Virus record (IMG/VR): IMGVR_UViG_3300032087_001535
Span: 1 to 38,099 of that record
Source of the DNA: a virus
DNA length: 38,099 nucleotides
Strand: one strand, 5' to 3'
Positions 9,015 to 17,310 of the stretch are shown here, one piece after another. Position numbers and translations under genes: made by a program. The notes under the pieces are model-generated. The model saw only the letters and a program-made list of their open reading frames with translations, had not been told where the DNA came from and searched no databases. Each line of letters opens with the position of its first letter. Position 1 is the first letter of the stretch.

Positions 9015-10114
9015 TATAACTCCGAATCAAATGCTATTTTAGCACTTGCATTATATGTATATACCGAACCACCATCTCCTTGTGTTCCTGATATTTCCGA
9101 ATTGTTATCTAATTGTACTCCATTAACACTTGGTCTTTGTAGTTGTGTAAATGAACTAAACAAATCGTGATTGTTGCTTCGGCTAAATCTAAAATATGAT
9201 GTGCCTGTATCTTGGTCTAAAGATGGAGCTGACCTCATTGTAGTTGGAAAATGAACAGAGCAAGTCAATAAACTAGAACTAAAGTTTGCTCCTGCACCTA
9301 TAGTTTTATTTAATCCCTCTGCATGAACATAATAATACCTTTGACATCTTCTTAGACTTGTACCTCTATCTTCAAACTGAAAGTCAGGTATGCTGTTAGC
9401 ATCAAATGTTCCTACTTCTAGTTGAACACCTGTTATATAAAATGTAGCACTATTTGTCGCAATCCATTGAGCAGAACCACTTGTTCTAGTAAAATTTCCT
9501 GCTGACCAAGCATTTGCTGATGTTTCATAATTTGAGCCACTACCTAAGTCAAATGAAATATTGATTCCAATGGTATTATCTGTTGTCCATGTTCCTGATG
9601 TGTCTCCTGCTACTGTAATAGTTTTCTTTTCCCAAGTGTCTGCTGAACTAATAGAATATGTAGCAACATAAGAACGATTAAATGCATTATTGTTAAACCC
9701 AACTCCAAATGTTCCTGTTACAGAAGAACGAACCCAAAATGATAATGTAATAGTTTTTGCACTTGATGTTCCAAATTGTAAAAAACTTGTATTGTTAGCT
9801 TCAACCTTATGAAACAAACTATAAATATCTGCTGATGCAATAGAAGAATCTGCTGTAGTTACAGTAAGTTTTTGGCTATATGTAAACCCTTGTCCTGTTG
9901 GAACAGTTGTATTTCGTTGAGCTGTAAATACACCACCACCAGAGCAGTTGAATCCAAATCGGTCTAAAACATATCCATAAGAAGAAACACTTACACTAGA
10001 GCCACTATTTCTTTGGTCTATAGCCATATCACCATTTATAATCAATGGAGTAGCAGTCTTTCTATCTAAAGCTACTGTGTTATCTGATACTGTACCATGT
10101 AAAGTGAGTGCCAT
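9014..10114 (-). CDS. Tail fiber with carbohydrate-binding-like module
   Basis: The product has 366 residues. It contains the pattern of a fiber module widespread in marine phages: PLIINGDMAIDQRN, a YVLDRFGF segment, TLSFWVRSSVTGTFGVGF, TWEKKTITVAGDTSGTW, FYITGVQLEVG and RRCQRYYY. These resemble jelly-roll carbohydrate-binding modules followed by a C-terminal trimer segment. It is the largest receptor-binding candidate after the 647-residue fiber. Binding to host surface glycans is inferred from the module, not demonstrated. Confidence 0.7.
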   Translation of the reverse strand: MALTLHGTVSDNTVALDRKTATPLIINGDMAIDQRNSGSSVSVSSYGYVLDRFGFNCSGGGVFTAQRNTTVPTGQGFTYSQKLTVTTADSSIASADIYSLFHKVEANNTSFLQFGTSSAKTITLSFWVRSSVTGTFGVGFNNNAFNRSYVATYSISSADTWEKKTITVAGDTSGTWTTDNTIGINISFDLGSGSNYETSANAWSAGNFTRTSGSAQWIATNSATFYITGVQLEVGTFDANSIPDFQFEDRGTSLRRCQRYYYVHAEGLNKTIGAGANFSSSLLTCSVHFPTTMRSAPSLDQDTGTSYFRFSRSNNHDLFSSFTQLQRPSVNGVQLDNNSEISGTQGDGGSVYTYNASAKIAFDSEL

Positions 10115-10126
10115 TAATTATTCTCC

Positions 10127-10375
10127 TTATATGTCATCGTTGGCTAAAAAGTTAGAATAAGAATCTTTTATTTCTTGTGTCCAATTTTCATTACAAACTT
10201 GTTGTATTTGTAAATCTTCAGATGATATGTCTCTGTTTGGCATTAAAACATATCTAAAGCTTGTTCTTGATTGTTCAACATTATCAACCAGTTTTATAAT
10301 AATTTTTTTTACATGAACTGCTTTGTAAATACCTTTTACACTTATATCATCTATTATTGTTTGAGTTGTTTCCAT
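10127..10375 (-). CDS. Small protein between fiber genes
   Basis: The product has 82 residues, mostly a beta-strand region (KAVHVKKIIIKLVDN, TSFRYVLMPNRDIS) followed by an amphipathic helix to the end (WTQEIKDSYSNFLANDDI). I recognise no domain. It sits between two fiber genes, like the two smaller partner genes downstream, so it may be an assembly factor or capping protein. Confidence 0.55.
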   Translation of the reverse strand: METTQTIIDDISVKGIYKAVHVKKIIIKLVDNVEQSRTSFRYVLMPNRDISSEDLQIQQVCNENWTQEIKDSYSNFLANDDI

Positions 10376-10384
10376 TTATAACCT

Positions 10385-11014
10385 CTACTCCTCTGTTGTG
10401 TAAGTACATGAAAAATTAAAATAACAATCGCTTTTGATATTAGTAACACCATCTACTGCCGAAGAAGAACCTGCACTATTATCGTAAGAAAAAAATGACA
10501 AGTAATCTTGACCTGAAGATATAGTAACCATTAGATAAGCATCAGATGCTATTGAATCTATCCCTGCAAATGCACAAATAGAAGCTACTGCTCTCTGTTC
10601 ACCATAAGGTGCTGCTAAACTAGGAGTAGAAAATGGTAAGCCACCCATTCTGAATTCGTAACCACTTGTAAAGCTGCCTAAACTAGTTAACCTAAAAGCA
10701 CCTCTAACATTTACTATATTTCCAATTTTAGTATATGAGCCACCATGAAAGGTGTTATTAAATGTAGCATCTGTAATTGTATTTTGTGTTGCTCCTGACC
10801 TTTCAATTAAAGTAGGTGTAAATGTACCCTCCTCGTAATCAGTTAATAAATTTGCTGACCCTGTGCCACCAAGATAAATTCCAGTAGGAGTAATGTTTCC
10901 ACTCGAATCCATCGACATTTTAGTAACACCATTAGATTGAAAATCTATAGCACCACTTGTATCTGATTCTAATTTTAATCCATTAGTTGTATCGGCATTA
11001 ACCTTACATGTCAT
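10385..11014 (-). CDS. Tail fiber-like protein
   Basis: The product is 209 residues from the ATG at 11014, chosen because it overlaps the upstream stop as ATGA and follows AGGTGGG. It opens with a shaft-like segment ending in SDTSGAIDFQSNGV and MDSSGNI, then a DYEEGTFTPTL linker that is very common before the distal domain of marine phage fibers, followed by SYTKIGNIVNVRGAF. The last 100 residues are a beta-rich distal domain with no recognised fold. It is likely the distal part of the fiber encoded just upstream. Confidence 0.65.
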   Translation of the reverse strand: MTCKVNADTTNGLKLESDTSGAIDFQSNGVTKMSMDSSGNITPTGIYLGGTGSANLLTDYEEGTFTPTLIERSGATQNTITDATFNNTFHGGSYTKIGNIVNVRGAFRLTSLGSFTSGYEFRMGGLPFSTPSLAAPYGEQRAVASICAFAGIDSIASDAYLMVTISSGQDYLSFFSYDNSAGSSSAVDGVTNIKSDCYFNFSCTYTTEE

Positions 11015-12954
11015 AGTATTACCCACCTTTGTCCACTAGGAACTGTTACTGTTACACCACTTGCTATTGTCATTGGTCCAACTGAAAATCCATTCTTACC
11101 TGATGTTATTGTATAGTCAGATGTTATATCATCTGCGTTTTCATAGATAGCACCACCTGCTGATGCTCCTCCACCACCACCGATATCACCCCAAGCACTA
11201 CCATCGTAGCCCTCAAATGATGTTGTTGTTGTGTTAAACCTAAACATACCTGAACTAGGTGAACCATCTCGTTGTGCTGTTGTTCCTTTGTTTAGTTTTA
11301 GTGAAGCTGTGTTTGCTGATAAATCTATTGTGTTTGTTTGTGTGTCTAAATCACCACCTAACTGAGGTGTGGTGTCTTCTACAACATGTTCTAGTTCATT
11401 ACCAGTTGCTTGAGTTATCGAAGTAAAACTTAATGTTCCTGCTCCATTTGTTTTTAAAAACTGATTAGCACTTCCATCGCTTGTAGGAAAAGAATAACCA
11501 CCTACTTCAAGACCTGTTCCATTTATTAATTTAAAATCTGTACTTGTAAGTCTTGCACCGATGTTATTAGAACCTGCTTTTTTTAATGCAAACTCTATTA
11601 GACCGTCTTCTGTAGTATCTGTAACATCTGAAGTCTTACCTGTAATTTTTGCATAAACAACTTCTTGGTCTGCATCATTTTCGCCTTTAAATTTAATTTG
11701 ACCAAGATAATCACCATCAGCAGGAGACGCACTATTTCTTTTTAGAGAAATAACAGGAGCTGCTATACTAGAATCTTCTGTCGTTGTTATTGCGAGACTA
11801 TCACCTGTTGTTGTATTAGTTAAAGATAAAGTACCTGTTGTATCAATATTACCTGTGCCAGTAATATTACTAGAGTTTAAGTCTAAATTACCACCAAGTT
11901 GAGGAGTTGTATCTTCTACAACATTAGCTAACTTTGCATCTAATGCTGTTTGTAATCCATCGACATTAGATATGATATGGTTGTGAGAATCATCTGCAAC
12001 TGTAACTGTAATAGCTGTTGTGCCACTACCACTAGCATCCCCACTTAATGTTATGGTTTGGTTTCCAGTTAAATAAGCTGAATCATTTGTCCATTGACTA
12101 ATGTTACCTGATTTGTTGGTTAGTGTTTGTGTGCCTGATAAAGTTGCAACAGTTGAATCAATCGCAAAAGTAACTGCATTACCTAAACCACTTGTATCTA
12201 TACCTGTACCACCAGTAAAGGTTAGTGTTTCAGAATCTAGATCAATAGATAATGCACCACCTGTATCTGCCTGGAAGTCTAAGTCTTGTGCTGTAACTTG
12301 TGAATCAACATAAGTCTTAATTGCTTTTGCTGATGCTAGTGTATCATCAGATGCAGAAACACTTGATATATCTGTATCAAGAACACCTGATGCTAAATCT
12401 GCTACCTCAACATTAGAAAGACTATTGCCTGTTCCATTAGCATCAAATGTCTTATTAGTTAGTGTGTCTGAAGAAGATGCTGTAATCTTTGTGTCTATCT
12501 GCGTTTGTATTGCAGAAGAAACACCATTTAAATATCCAAATTCTGTATTAGAAACTGTGCCATCATGTATTTTACTTGCATCTATTGCTGCACTTGCATT
12601 GACATCGGCATTGATAATAACACCACTACCTATTGCTGCTGTACCTGTTACATTACCTGTGCCATCAAAAGATGCTGAAGTCCAAGTAACATCACCTGTC
12701 ATACCTATTGAACGACCTGTAGCTAAAGCTGTAGCTGTATCTGCGTTACCTGTAACTGATCCTGTAACATTACCTGTTACATTACCTATAAACGTTGTAC
12801 CTGTAACTGTGCCAGTTGTAGTAATAGATGGCATGTTTGCAGCAATGTTTGTTAATGTAACTTTAAAGTTATCCCCATCATAAGCTGTAGCAAATATAGA
12901 TGCACTATTAGGGGTGGTAACTTCTGTTAATTCTGAAAATTTCTTATTTGCCAT
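11011..12954 (-). CDS. Major tail fiber, repetitive shaft
   Basis: The product has 647 residues and is extremely rich in Thr, Gly, Ser, Asn and Asp. The N-terminal MANKKFSELTEVTTP segment matches the virion attachment module of many podovirus fibers. The shaft has short repeats: GNVTGNVTGSVTG around residue 60, SDTLTNKTFDANGTGN, and two copies of VVEDTTPQLGG about 180 residues apart. A YDGSAWGDIGGGGG segment and a closing VTVPSGQRWVIL mark the C-terminus. Internal duplication suggests growth by recombination. The gene starts just after a 63-residue ORF and overlaps the next fiber by ATGA. Confidence 0.75.
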   Translation of the reverse strand: MANKKFSELTEVTTPNSASIFATAYDGDNFKVTLTNIAANMPSITTTGTVTGTTFIGNVTGNVTGSVTGNADTATALATGRSIGMTGDVTWTSASFDGTGNVTGTAAIGSGVIINADVNASAAIDASKIHDGTVSNTEFGYLNGVSSAIQTQIDTKITASSSDTLTNKTFDANGTGNSLSNVEVADLASGVLDTDISSVSASDDTLASAKAIKTYVDSQVTAQDLDFQADTGGALSIDLDSETLTFTGGTGIDTSGLGNAVTFAIDSTVATLSGTQTLTNKSGNISQWTNDSAYLTGNQTITLSGDASGSGTTAITVTVADDSHNHIISNVDGLQTALDAKLANVVEDTTPQLGGNLDLNSSNITGTGNIDTTGTLSLTNTTTGDSLAITTTEDSSIAAPVISLKRNSASPADGDYLGQIKFKGENDADQEVVYAKITGKTSDVTDTTEDGLIEFALKKAGSNNIGARLTSTDFKLINGTGLEVGGYSFPTSDGSANQFLKTNGAGTLSFTSITQATGNELEHVVEDTTPQLGGDLDTQTNTIDLSANTASLKLNKGTTAQRDGSPSSGMFRFNTTTTSFEGYDGSAWGDIGGGGGASAGGAIYENADDITSDYTITSGKNGFSVGPMTIASGVTVTVPSGQRWVIL

Positions 12955-13146
12955 TTATGTCCATGTGGTTGCTGTTGTTGATTGTACTGTCCAATCATCA
13001 ACTGTTATTACTGGTATGTTTTCTTGCTGCAAAGTATTGTTATCTTCTGTTGCTAAAAAAAACAAATCATCTTCTGTTTTAAATAAAAATGTACCTGCTA
13101 AATCCCAATTTGTGCTAGTTGTGGATTGTTCTGCCCAAACTGTCAT
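12955..13146 (-). CDS. Small hypothetical protein before the fiber
   Basis: The product has 63 residues with stop and start tightly abutting its neighbours. It contains two similar units, each with a TVW/TVQST-type turn and W (WAEQSTTSTNW near the start, WTVQSTTATTWT at the end), suggesting a tiny internal duplication. The middle is acidic and hydrophobic (FLFKTEDDLFFLA). Function unknown. By position it may link the adaptor and the fiber or be a minor virion protein. Confidence 0.55.
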   Translation of the reverse strand: MTVWAEQSTTSTNWDLAGTFLFKTEDDLFFLATEDNNTLQQENIPVITVDDWTVQSTTATTWT

Positions 13147-13772
13147 TAATATAATCCGTAATCAATTCTTGTTGTTGGTGCTACACCTGAGTGTCTATCT
13201 CTTTCATTAGAACTTATTATATCTTGTTTTGCTCTATCATAAAGACTAGACCATGTTTGTAATCTTTTATCATTTTGTAAATAAGGTTCTGCTTCAACCA
13301 ATGCTCCATAAAGATAAGCATCAGGATGGTTAGTTAGCATTTCATTAGTAGGTGCTGAATCTGATAATGCGGCAAAGTGTTTAAAATATAATATTTCTAT
13401 TTCGTATACACTATCAGGTAGTGGTCTTAGCTGTATATCATTACCAATGATACTGTATGCTTTAGGTTTGCCTTTATTGCTTCCTGCATAAATTCTGTCC
13501 ATTTGTTCAGGTGTTAAATATTCTAAAGGTGTTTTAGGGTCAGTATTTAGTTGTATATTACGCATAGCAACATAATTATCAGGCAATGTATAATACTCGG
13601 TATCAGCTATAGTATTTGCTGTAACCCTTGTTTCCATTCTTCTAAGTTTAAAATCTCTTTTATGTCTAGCTTCTGCTAGTGTAATAAAATCAGGTATTTG
13701 GTCAGTTAAATCTGTTCTATCTAACCAGTCAGCGATAGCTGATTTAAGTTCTGAGTAATTCGTTATTGCCAT
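13146..13772 (-). CDS. Head-tail adaptor protein
   Basis: The product has 208 residues. It has the layout of podovirus adaptor proteins that attach below the portal: MAITNYSELKSAIADWLDRTDL at the N-terminus, then IPDFITLAEARHKRDF, LPDNYVAMRNIQL, GNDIQLRPLPDS, YEIEILYFKHFAALSD, and NEMLTNHPDAYLYGALVEAEPYL near residue 160. These motifs are familiar from marine and proteobacterial podoviruses. The position after capsid genes and before the fiber fits a connector that joins portal and tail. Confidence 0.75.
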   Translation of the reverse strand: MAITNYSELKSAIADWLDRTDLTDQIPDFITLAEARHKRDFKLRRMETRVTANTIADTEYYTLPDNYVAMRNIQLNTDPKTPLEYLTPEQMDRIYAGSNKGKPKAYSIIGNDIQLRPLPDSVYEIEILYFKHFAALSDSAPTNEMLTNHPDAYLYGALVEAEPYLQNDKRLQTWSSLYDRAKQDIISSNERDRHSGVAPTTRIDYGLY

Positions 13773-14071
13773 TATATTCGCCTATTGGTTGTCTTTAGAT
13801 ACCTGTAATCAGGACTGTTAATAAGTTTTTTTACTGCTTCTTTGTGGTCTTTATTAAATAAATCAACCCCAAATAGTCTTTTCCATTCATAAACTACAGT
13901 CATAGGAATACGAGCAGAGAGTCTAAACTCATCTGCTTTATGATGATCTTCGTTCTGTAATTTCTTATTAGAATCAATAAGGGGTTGTATGTTTTCGATG
14001 TGTTCTATAGCGAACTCGCCAGTAGGATTATGATAATGAAATATCTGATTTTGTCCTATCTTACGTTTCAT
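13772..14071 (-). CDS. Small head-completion-type protein
   Basis: The product has 99 residues. It is charged, with a C-terminal LINSPDYRYLKTTNRRI ending that recurs in podovirus genes located between capsid and adaptor. The middle part SARIPMTVVYEWKRLFGVDLFNKDH looks helical. The function is unproven. The start overlaps the preceding stop as ATGA. It is probably a virion or head-completion protein, by position. Confidence 0.6.
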   Translation of the reverse strand: MKRKIGQNQIFHYHNPTGEFAIEHIENIQPLIDSNKKLQNEDHHKADEFRLSARIPMTVVYEWKRLFGVDLFNKDHKEAVKKLINSPDYRYLKTTNRRI

Positions 14072-14343
14072 TCACTTAACTCATCTATGTAAACATTAGC
14101 TGTGCCACTAGCAATAATTGCTGCGACCTTCATGCCACCATCAATCTTAAATACTTCAGGGTCATAAGCACCAAGTATAGTTGTACTTGCTGAAGCTGTT
14201 GGTGATGCACCAAAAGCTATATGAACTCCATCTGTATCAGATACGATTCTGACATACTCAGTATTTGCATTAGTAGCTGTAGATTGTTGTGAGCCAGTAT
14301 TTACACTTCTTACGATAGTGTTTGTTACTCTCATTCTTGACAT
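14068..14343 (-). CDS. Small beta-rich virion protein
   Basis: The product has 91 residues, rich in Ser, Thr and Ala with strand-forming segments (EYVRIVSDTDGVHIAFG, GGMKVAAIIASGTANVYIDE). It looks like a small single-domain beta protein of the kind used for capsid decoration. It follows the 115-residue protein downstream of the major capsid gene. No specific family is recognised. Confidence 0.55.
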   Translation of the reverse strand: MSRMRVTNTIVRSVNTGSQQSTATNANTEYVRIVSDTDGVHIAFGASPTASASTTILGAYDPEVFKIDGGMKVAAIIASGTANVYIDELSE

Positions 14344-14345
14344 TC

Positions 14346-14693
14346 TTATCTCCTAATTACAAATGTTACTAATAATTTAGCTGTTCCTGTAGAACCACCA
14401 TCTGTTATCATTTCAATAGTTCCGTCTTCTTCAACTGAGTTAGCTGCTGTAGGAACTGATGTATCTACATCACCTGCTGCTGAACCTGAGTGAGCAACTG
14501 TAATACCACCATTAGTAATAGCTGTGCCACCAATTTCAAAAGAAACTGCAGCATTACCACCACTAATAGCACCTTGTAGTGCAGATATAATTTTAACTAC
14601 TCGTCCACCATCTGGGATAGCAACGAATGTACTAGATGCAGTAGATACGTCTTCTATCTCTGCTGTTACAAAATAATCATTTAATGTTCTCAT
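14346..14693 (-). CDS. Putative capsid decoration protein
   Basis: The product has 115 residues, beta-rich and Gly/Ser/Thr-rich, starting MRTLNDYFVTAEIEDVSTA and ending LLVTFVIRR. The pattern FVAIPDGGRVVKIISALQGAIS, then GGTAITNGGITVAHSGSAAGDVD, is familiar from small proteins encoded directly after DUF5309-type capsid genes. A decoration or head-fiber role is plausible and inferred from position and composition. RBS: AGGAGACTTTA before the ATG at 14693. Confidence 0.6.
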   Translation of the reverse strand: MRTLNDYFVTAEIEDVSTASSTFVAIPDGGRVVKIISALQGAISGGNAAVSFEIGGTAITNGGITVAHSGSAAGDVDTSVPTAANSVEEDGTIEMITDGGSTGTAKLLVTFVIRR

Positions 14694-14768
14694 TAAAGTC
14701 TCCTAGTTAATAACCCTCGTTCCGAAGCGATACGTTCTTCAAGGTCATTATTAATCAGTATCTTGGGT

Positions 14769-14802
14769 GGGGCAGGAAAACAATATGAGAAAAACCTGCC
14801 CC
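14769..14802. other. Hairpin in the spacer after the major capsid gene
   Basis: A perfect 8-bp stem, GGGGCAGG at 14769-14776 with CCTGCCCC at 14795-14802, encloses an 18-base AT-rich loop. It lies in the 143-base gap between the major capsid gene and the next gene. In the minus (late mRNA) direction no T-run follows, so it is not a clear intrinsic terminator. It could be an mRNA-stabilising structure or a partial attenuator that lowers expression downstream of the capsid gene. Confidence 0.55.
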
Positions 14803-14836
14803 TTTCATGATGAGAAAGTTACATGAAAAATATTTT

Positions 14837-15778
14837 TTATGAAGTTGTCAAGTCAGCAATAGTAGCTGAAGATGCTTCATTTTTAGCAACGAGTGTCCAC
14901 TCAGCGAGTAGTAAGCGTTTTTCAGCATCACCAGTTTTTGCTAGTTCTTGTGTTTGGAAAGGTCTCAAGAAACCAGTCGCAAACATTTCTGTATCAACAA
15001 CCAACGCACTTCTACCTGAAGAACGTAGGAATCTGTCAGCTACAACTCTTACTTCACCGAAGTCAGAAACATATACATCAATAGTAGCTACTAAGCTTCT
15101 ATCTTCTGCCATGTCCATACGAGTTGAGTTACCTGTAAATCCAGATACTTTTTGTTTGTTGAATGAACCAACTAATAGTAGGTCAGGATCGCCACCATTA
15201 TCAAAGCAAGATTTTAACTCACCTTTTAAGATAGCTTCTGTAAGAACCCTTTGTGTACCATCTGTTACAGTACCACTAGAGTTTCCACCTGTAGCACCAT
15301 AGCTGTTGTTGGTTTCTGTCCATGACTCAAAACCTCTAGATTTACGAGCTGAAGCTCCATTTCCAGAACCTGCTGTAGCTGCGTTTTTACCTGTAAGGTC
15401 TAGTTCCATGTCTCTTTTAAGTTCTTTACCAGCTTTAGCTATTTGATAAGCTAGTTCAGAATCTCTACCTGCGTGATTTACTGCTTCTTGTGTTCCAGAG
15501 ACCATAACAGGTTTATAAGAAATCTGTGTATAGTTGAAAACACGAGAAGTTGCAGATAACGCAGCACTTGGAGAATCATCTCCTTCTATTTGAGCATTTG
15601 AAGCTGCTGAAGCTAGTGAGTCAGTTTGCCATTCGTGCTTTGTAGATTCAGCATTACCTGAACCGATTGAAGACATGAATGGTGTATCTGTTGGAGAGAT
15701 GTTATAGATTACGTTCTGTAAATCTTCTCTGTTACCCACAGCATCATAAGTTTCAAATGTATTTGACGCTTGTGCCAT
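14837..15778 (-). CDS. Major capsid protein, SU10/DUF5309 type
   Basis: The product has 313 residues. The N-terminus NTFETYDAVGNREDLQNVIY followed by NISPTDTPFMSSIG and HEWQTDSLA is the signature of the DUF5309 family, which contains the phage SU10 major capsid protein. Other family features are AQIEGDD, NYTQISYKPVMVSGTQEAV, AGRDSELAYQ and KRDMELDL around residues 75-130, and EVRVVADRFL near residue 245. The length fits. It is the gene after the scaffold, isolated by longer spacers on both sides, as expected for a highly expressed gene. Confidence 0.9.
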   Translation of the reverse strand: MAQASNTFETYDAVGNREDLQNVIYNISPTDTPFMSSIGSGNAESTKHEWQTDSLASAASNAQIEGDDSPSAALSATSRVFNYTQISYKPVMVSGTQEAVNHAGRDSELAYQIAKAGKELKRDMELDLTGKNAATAGSGNGASARKSRGFESWTETNNSYGATGGNSSGTVTDGTQRVLTEAILKGELKSCFDNGGDPDLLLVGSFNKQKVSGFTGNSTRMDMAEDRSLVATIDVYVSDFGEVRVVADRFLRSSGRSALVVDTEMFATGFLRPFQTQELAKTGDAEKRLLLAEWTLVAKNEASSATIADLTTS

Positions 15779-15812
15779 TATTACACCTTTGTGTTAAAAG
15801 TTAGTATTAAGA

Positions 15813-16838
15813 CTATGACATTAAAGATTTGATTACTGCTGCTGCATCATCAACTCTTCCTGTTCTTTTTAGTCTTGCTCGAGTTTGCTTTACTTTCTCG
15901 CTATTAACTTCAGACTTGGTACTTGGTGTACCTGGTTTTTGCATCTTAGGAACAACTTTAGCTTTCTTGTTAGCAATCTTAGCTGCCAAAAGATTCTCAT
16001 ACATCATAGCTTTATGAAGTACATCTACTGATCTAGCATCAATTAGACTATCAACTTCTTGTTCGGTAAACCCTTTTGTAAGAGCAAAAGACTTAATATC
16101 TTGTTTAAGTTTAGGTCCTTTCTCAGGGTCATTCCATTCAGGTAGTCTTTGAGCCATAACTTCCTGCTGTCTAGCAAGTTCTTCATTCCACTTACTTTGC
16201 ATTTCTTGTTGTTGTTTTTGTGCAAGTTGTTGCTGTTCCTCAGCAACTAACCTTTTGTTTTCCTGAAGTTCCCTATATTGGTCTCTTTTCAGAGCATATT
16301 CCATAGGATCTTCTTCCTTGAGTTTAGTCCAGTCTACCGATTTGAACTCTTCTAATTTAGAATCGGCTTGTGTATTAAATTGTTCAAGTTGCGATAAATA
16401 ATGCTGTCTTTCTTGTTGAGTCGCTGCGAGTTCTTCTTCCATCTTTTTGCGTTGCTCTGCCAATACTTGACTTTTTCTAGTGTAATCAGCTTGTCTACTA
16501 TAACCTGACAATAACTCGTCTTCGGTGACTTGAGTATCTTTACCATCAATTTTGACAGTAAATAACTTAGGTTCTCCAACTTGTTGTTGTTGATTATCAT
16601 CGACTAAGTCCTCTGTAGTTAATTCTTGTGTATCAACTACTTCGTTTTCAACTGATTCGGCAACATCCATTGCCTGTTCAGAAACCATATCCTCAGTTTC
16701 TGTTTCTTCTGCAATCTCTTCAGGTTGTTCTTTCGAAGCCCTCATAGATTCAAGAAGTGCTTTCTGTGCTGATTCAACATCAGTCACAGGAATTCCTCCC
16801 ACGTTACTTTCCTTCATAGGTATATTATCGTCACTCAT
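15813..16838 (-). CDS. Scaffolding protein
   Basis: The product is 341 residues from the ATG at 16838, selected because GGAGG sits six bases upstream and the start overlaps the previous stop (TGATG); a GTG one codon earlier is less well placed. The first 85 residues are very acidic. A VKIDGKDTQVTEDELLSGY - RQADYTRKSQ segment is the common scaffold motif. Residues 130-230 are a long Gln/Glu-rich coiled coil. The C-terminus is basic (KQTRARLKRTGR), as in capsid-binding tails of scaffolds. It directly precedes the capsid gene. Confidence 0.85.
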   Translation of the reverse strand: MSDDNIPMKESNVGGIPVTDVESAQKALLESMRASKEQPEEIAEETETEDMVSEQAMDVAESVENEVVDTQELTTEDLVDDNQQQQVGEPKLFTVKIDGKDTQVTEDELLSGYSRQADYTRKSQVLAEQRKKMEEELAATQQERQHYLSQLEQFNTQADSKLEEFKSVDWTKLKEEDPMEYALKRDQYRELQENKRLVAEEQQQLAQKQQQEMQSKWNEELARQQEVMAQRLPEWNDPEKGPKLKQDIKSFALTKGFTEQEVDSLIDARSVDVLHKAMMYENLLAAKIANKKAKVVPKMQKPGTPSTKSEVNSEKVKQTRARLKRTGRVDDAAAVIKSLMS

Positions 16839-17095
16839 CACTTACCTCCTTTGCGTTCTTCTTCTAGTATTTGACCATTTTCTAATGTTTGTACTAGAGT
16901 ATTTTTAACTTCTAAGATGGCTCTTTGTTTGTGATAAAGTGCTTCTCTACCTTCTGTATCTTTAATATCTGTAGATATCCATTGTTGGTATCCACCATTA
17001 AGTACAGTATTAAATGCTGCTATCATTTGAGGATTCTCAAGCAATAACTTTGCATCTTGCCCAGCTTTAATCTGAGCTTCTTTTTTGTCGTCCAT
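16838..17095 (-). CDS. Small conserved protein upstream of scaffold
   Basis: The product has 85 residues, helical and charged. The motif FNTVLNGGYQQWISTDIKDTEGREALYHKQ resembles a small protein found before scaffold genes in several podoviruses. It probably acts in head assembly; the exact function is unknown. Start after AGGAGAAAACA. The TGA overlaps the scaffold ATG. Confidence 0.65.
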   Translation of the reverse strand: MDDKKEAQIKAGQDAKLLLENPQMIAAFNTVLNGGYQQWISTDIKDTEGREALYHKQRAILEVKNTLVQTLENGQILEEERKGGK

Positions 17096-17145
17096 TGTTT
17101 TCTCCTGGATTCTATCTGCTTACGCAGGTGTAGTTGATCGCTGTA

Positions 17146-17310
17146 TTAGCTTTTTTTTGTTAAAAATTCTTCGGTAATATACCAAGGAATCTTCTTTTTG
17201 CCTGATAACCATCCACGAATATCATTAGGTTTATGCCCTGTATTCCTGAATACGTCTTCGACAGAAAGTCGGTGTTTCAAACATAGTGTTTGTAATTCGT
17301 CACTTGTCAT
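17146..17310 (-). CDS. Small helix-turn-helix-like protein
   Basis: The product is 54 residues. The layout, ELQTLCLKHRLSVEDVFRNTG followed by KPNDIRGWLSGKKKIPWY, resembles a compact DNA-binding helix-turn-helix of the Cro/XRE kind, with a WLSG recognition-helix-like segment. The ATG at 17310 overlaps, as ATGA, the TGA of a -1-frame ORF ending at 17307. No Shine-Dalgarno sequence precedes it, so translation would depend on ribosomes terminating in that frame. An A-run near its 3' end (A AAA AAA) could allow a 10-residue -1 extension. A regulatory role inside the late operon would be unusual. Confidence 0.6.
   Translation of the reverse strand: MTSDELQTLCLKHRLSVEDVFRNTGHKPNDIRGWLSGKKKIPWYITEEFLTKKS

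Noticed and set aside
12101-12883. Long plus-strand open frames opposite the tail fiber gene
   Set aside because: They mirror the Thr/Gly-rich repeats of the fiber on the other strand, lack ribosome sites, and give low-complexity Val/Pro/Ser products.
14694-14768. Short open frame ending NDLEERIASERGLLTRRL before the putative decoration gene
   Set aside because: The frame is open but has no ATG, GTG or TTG in front of it and no ribosome site. It may be a decayed gene but cannot be supported.
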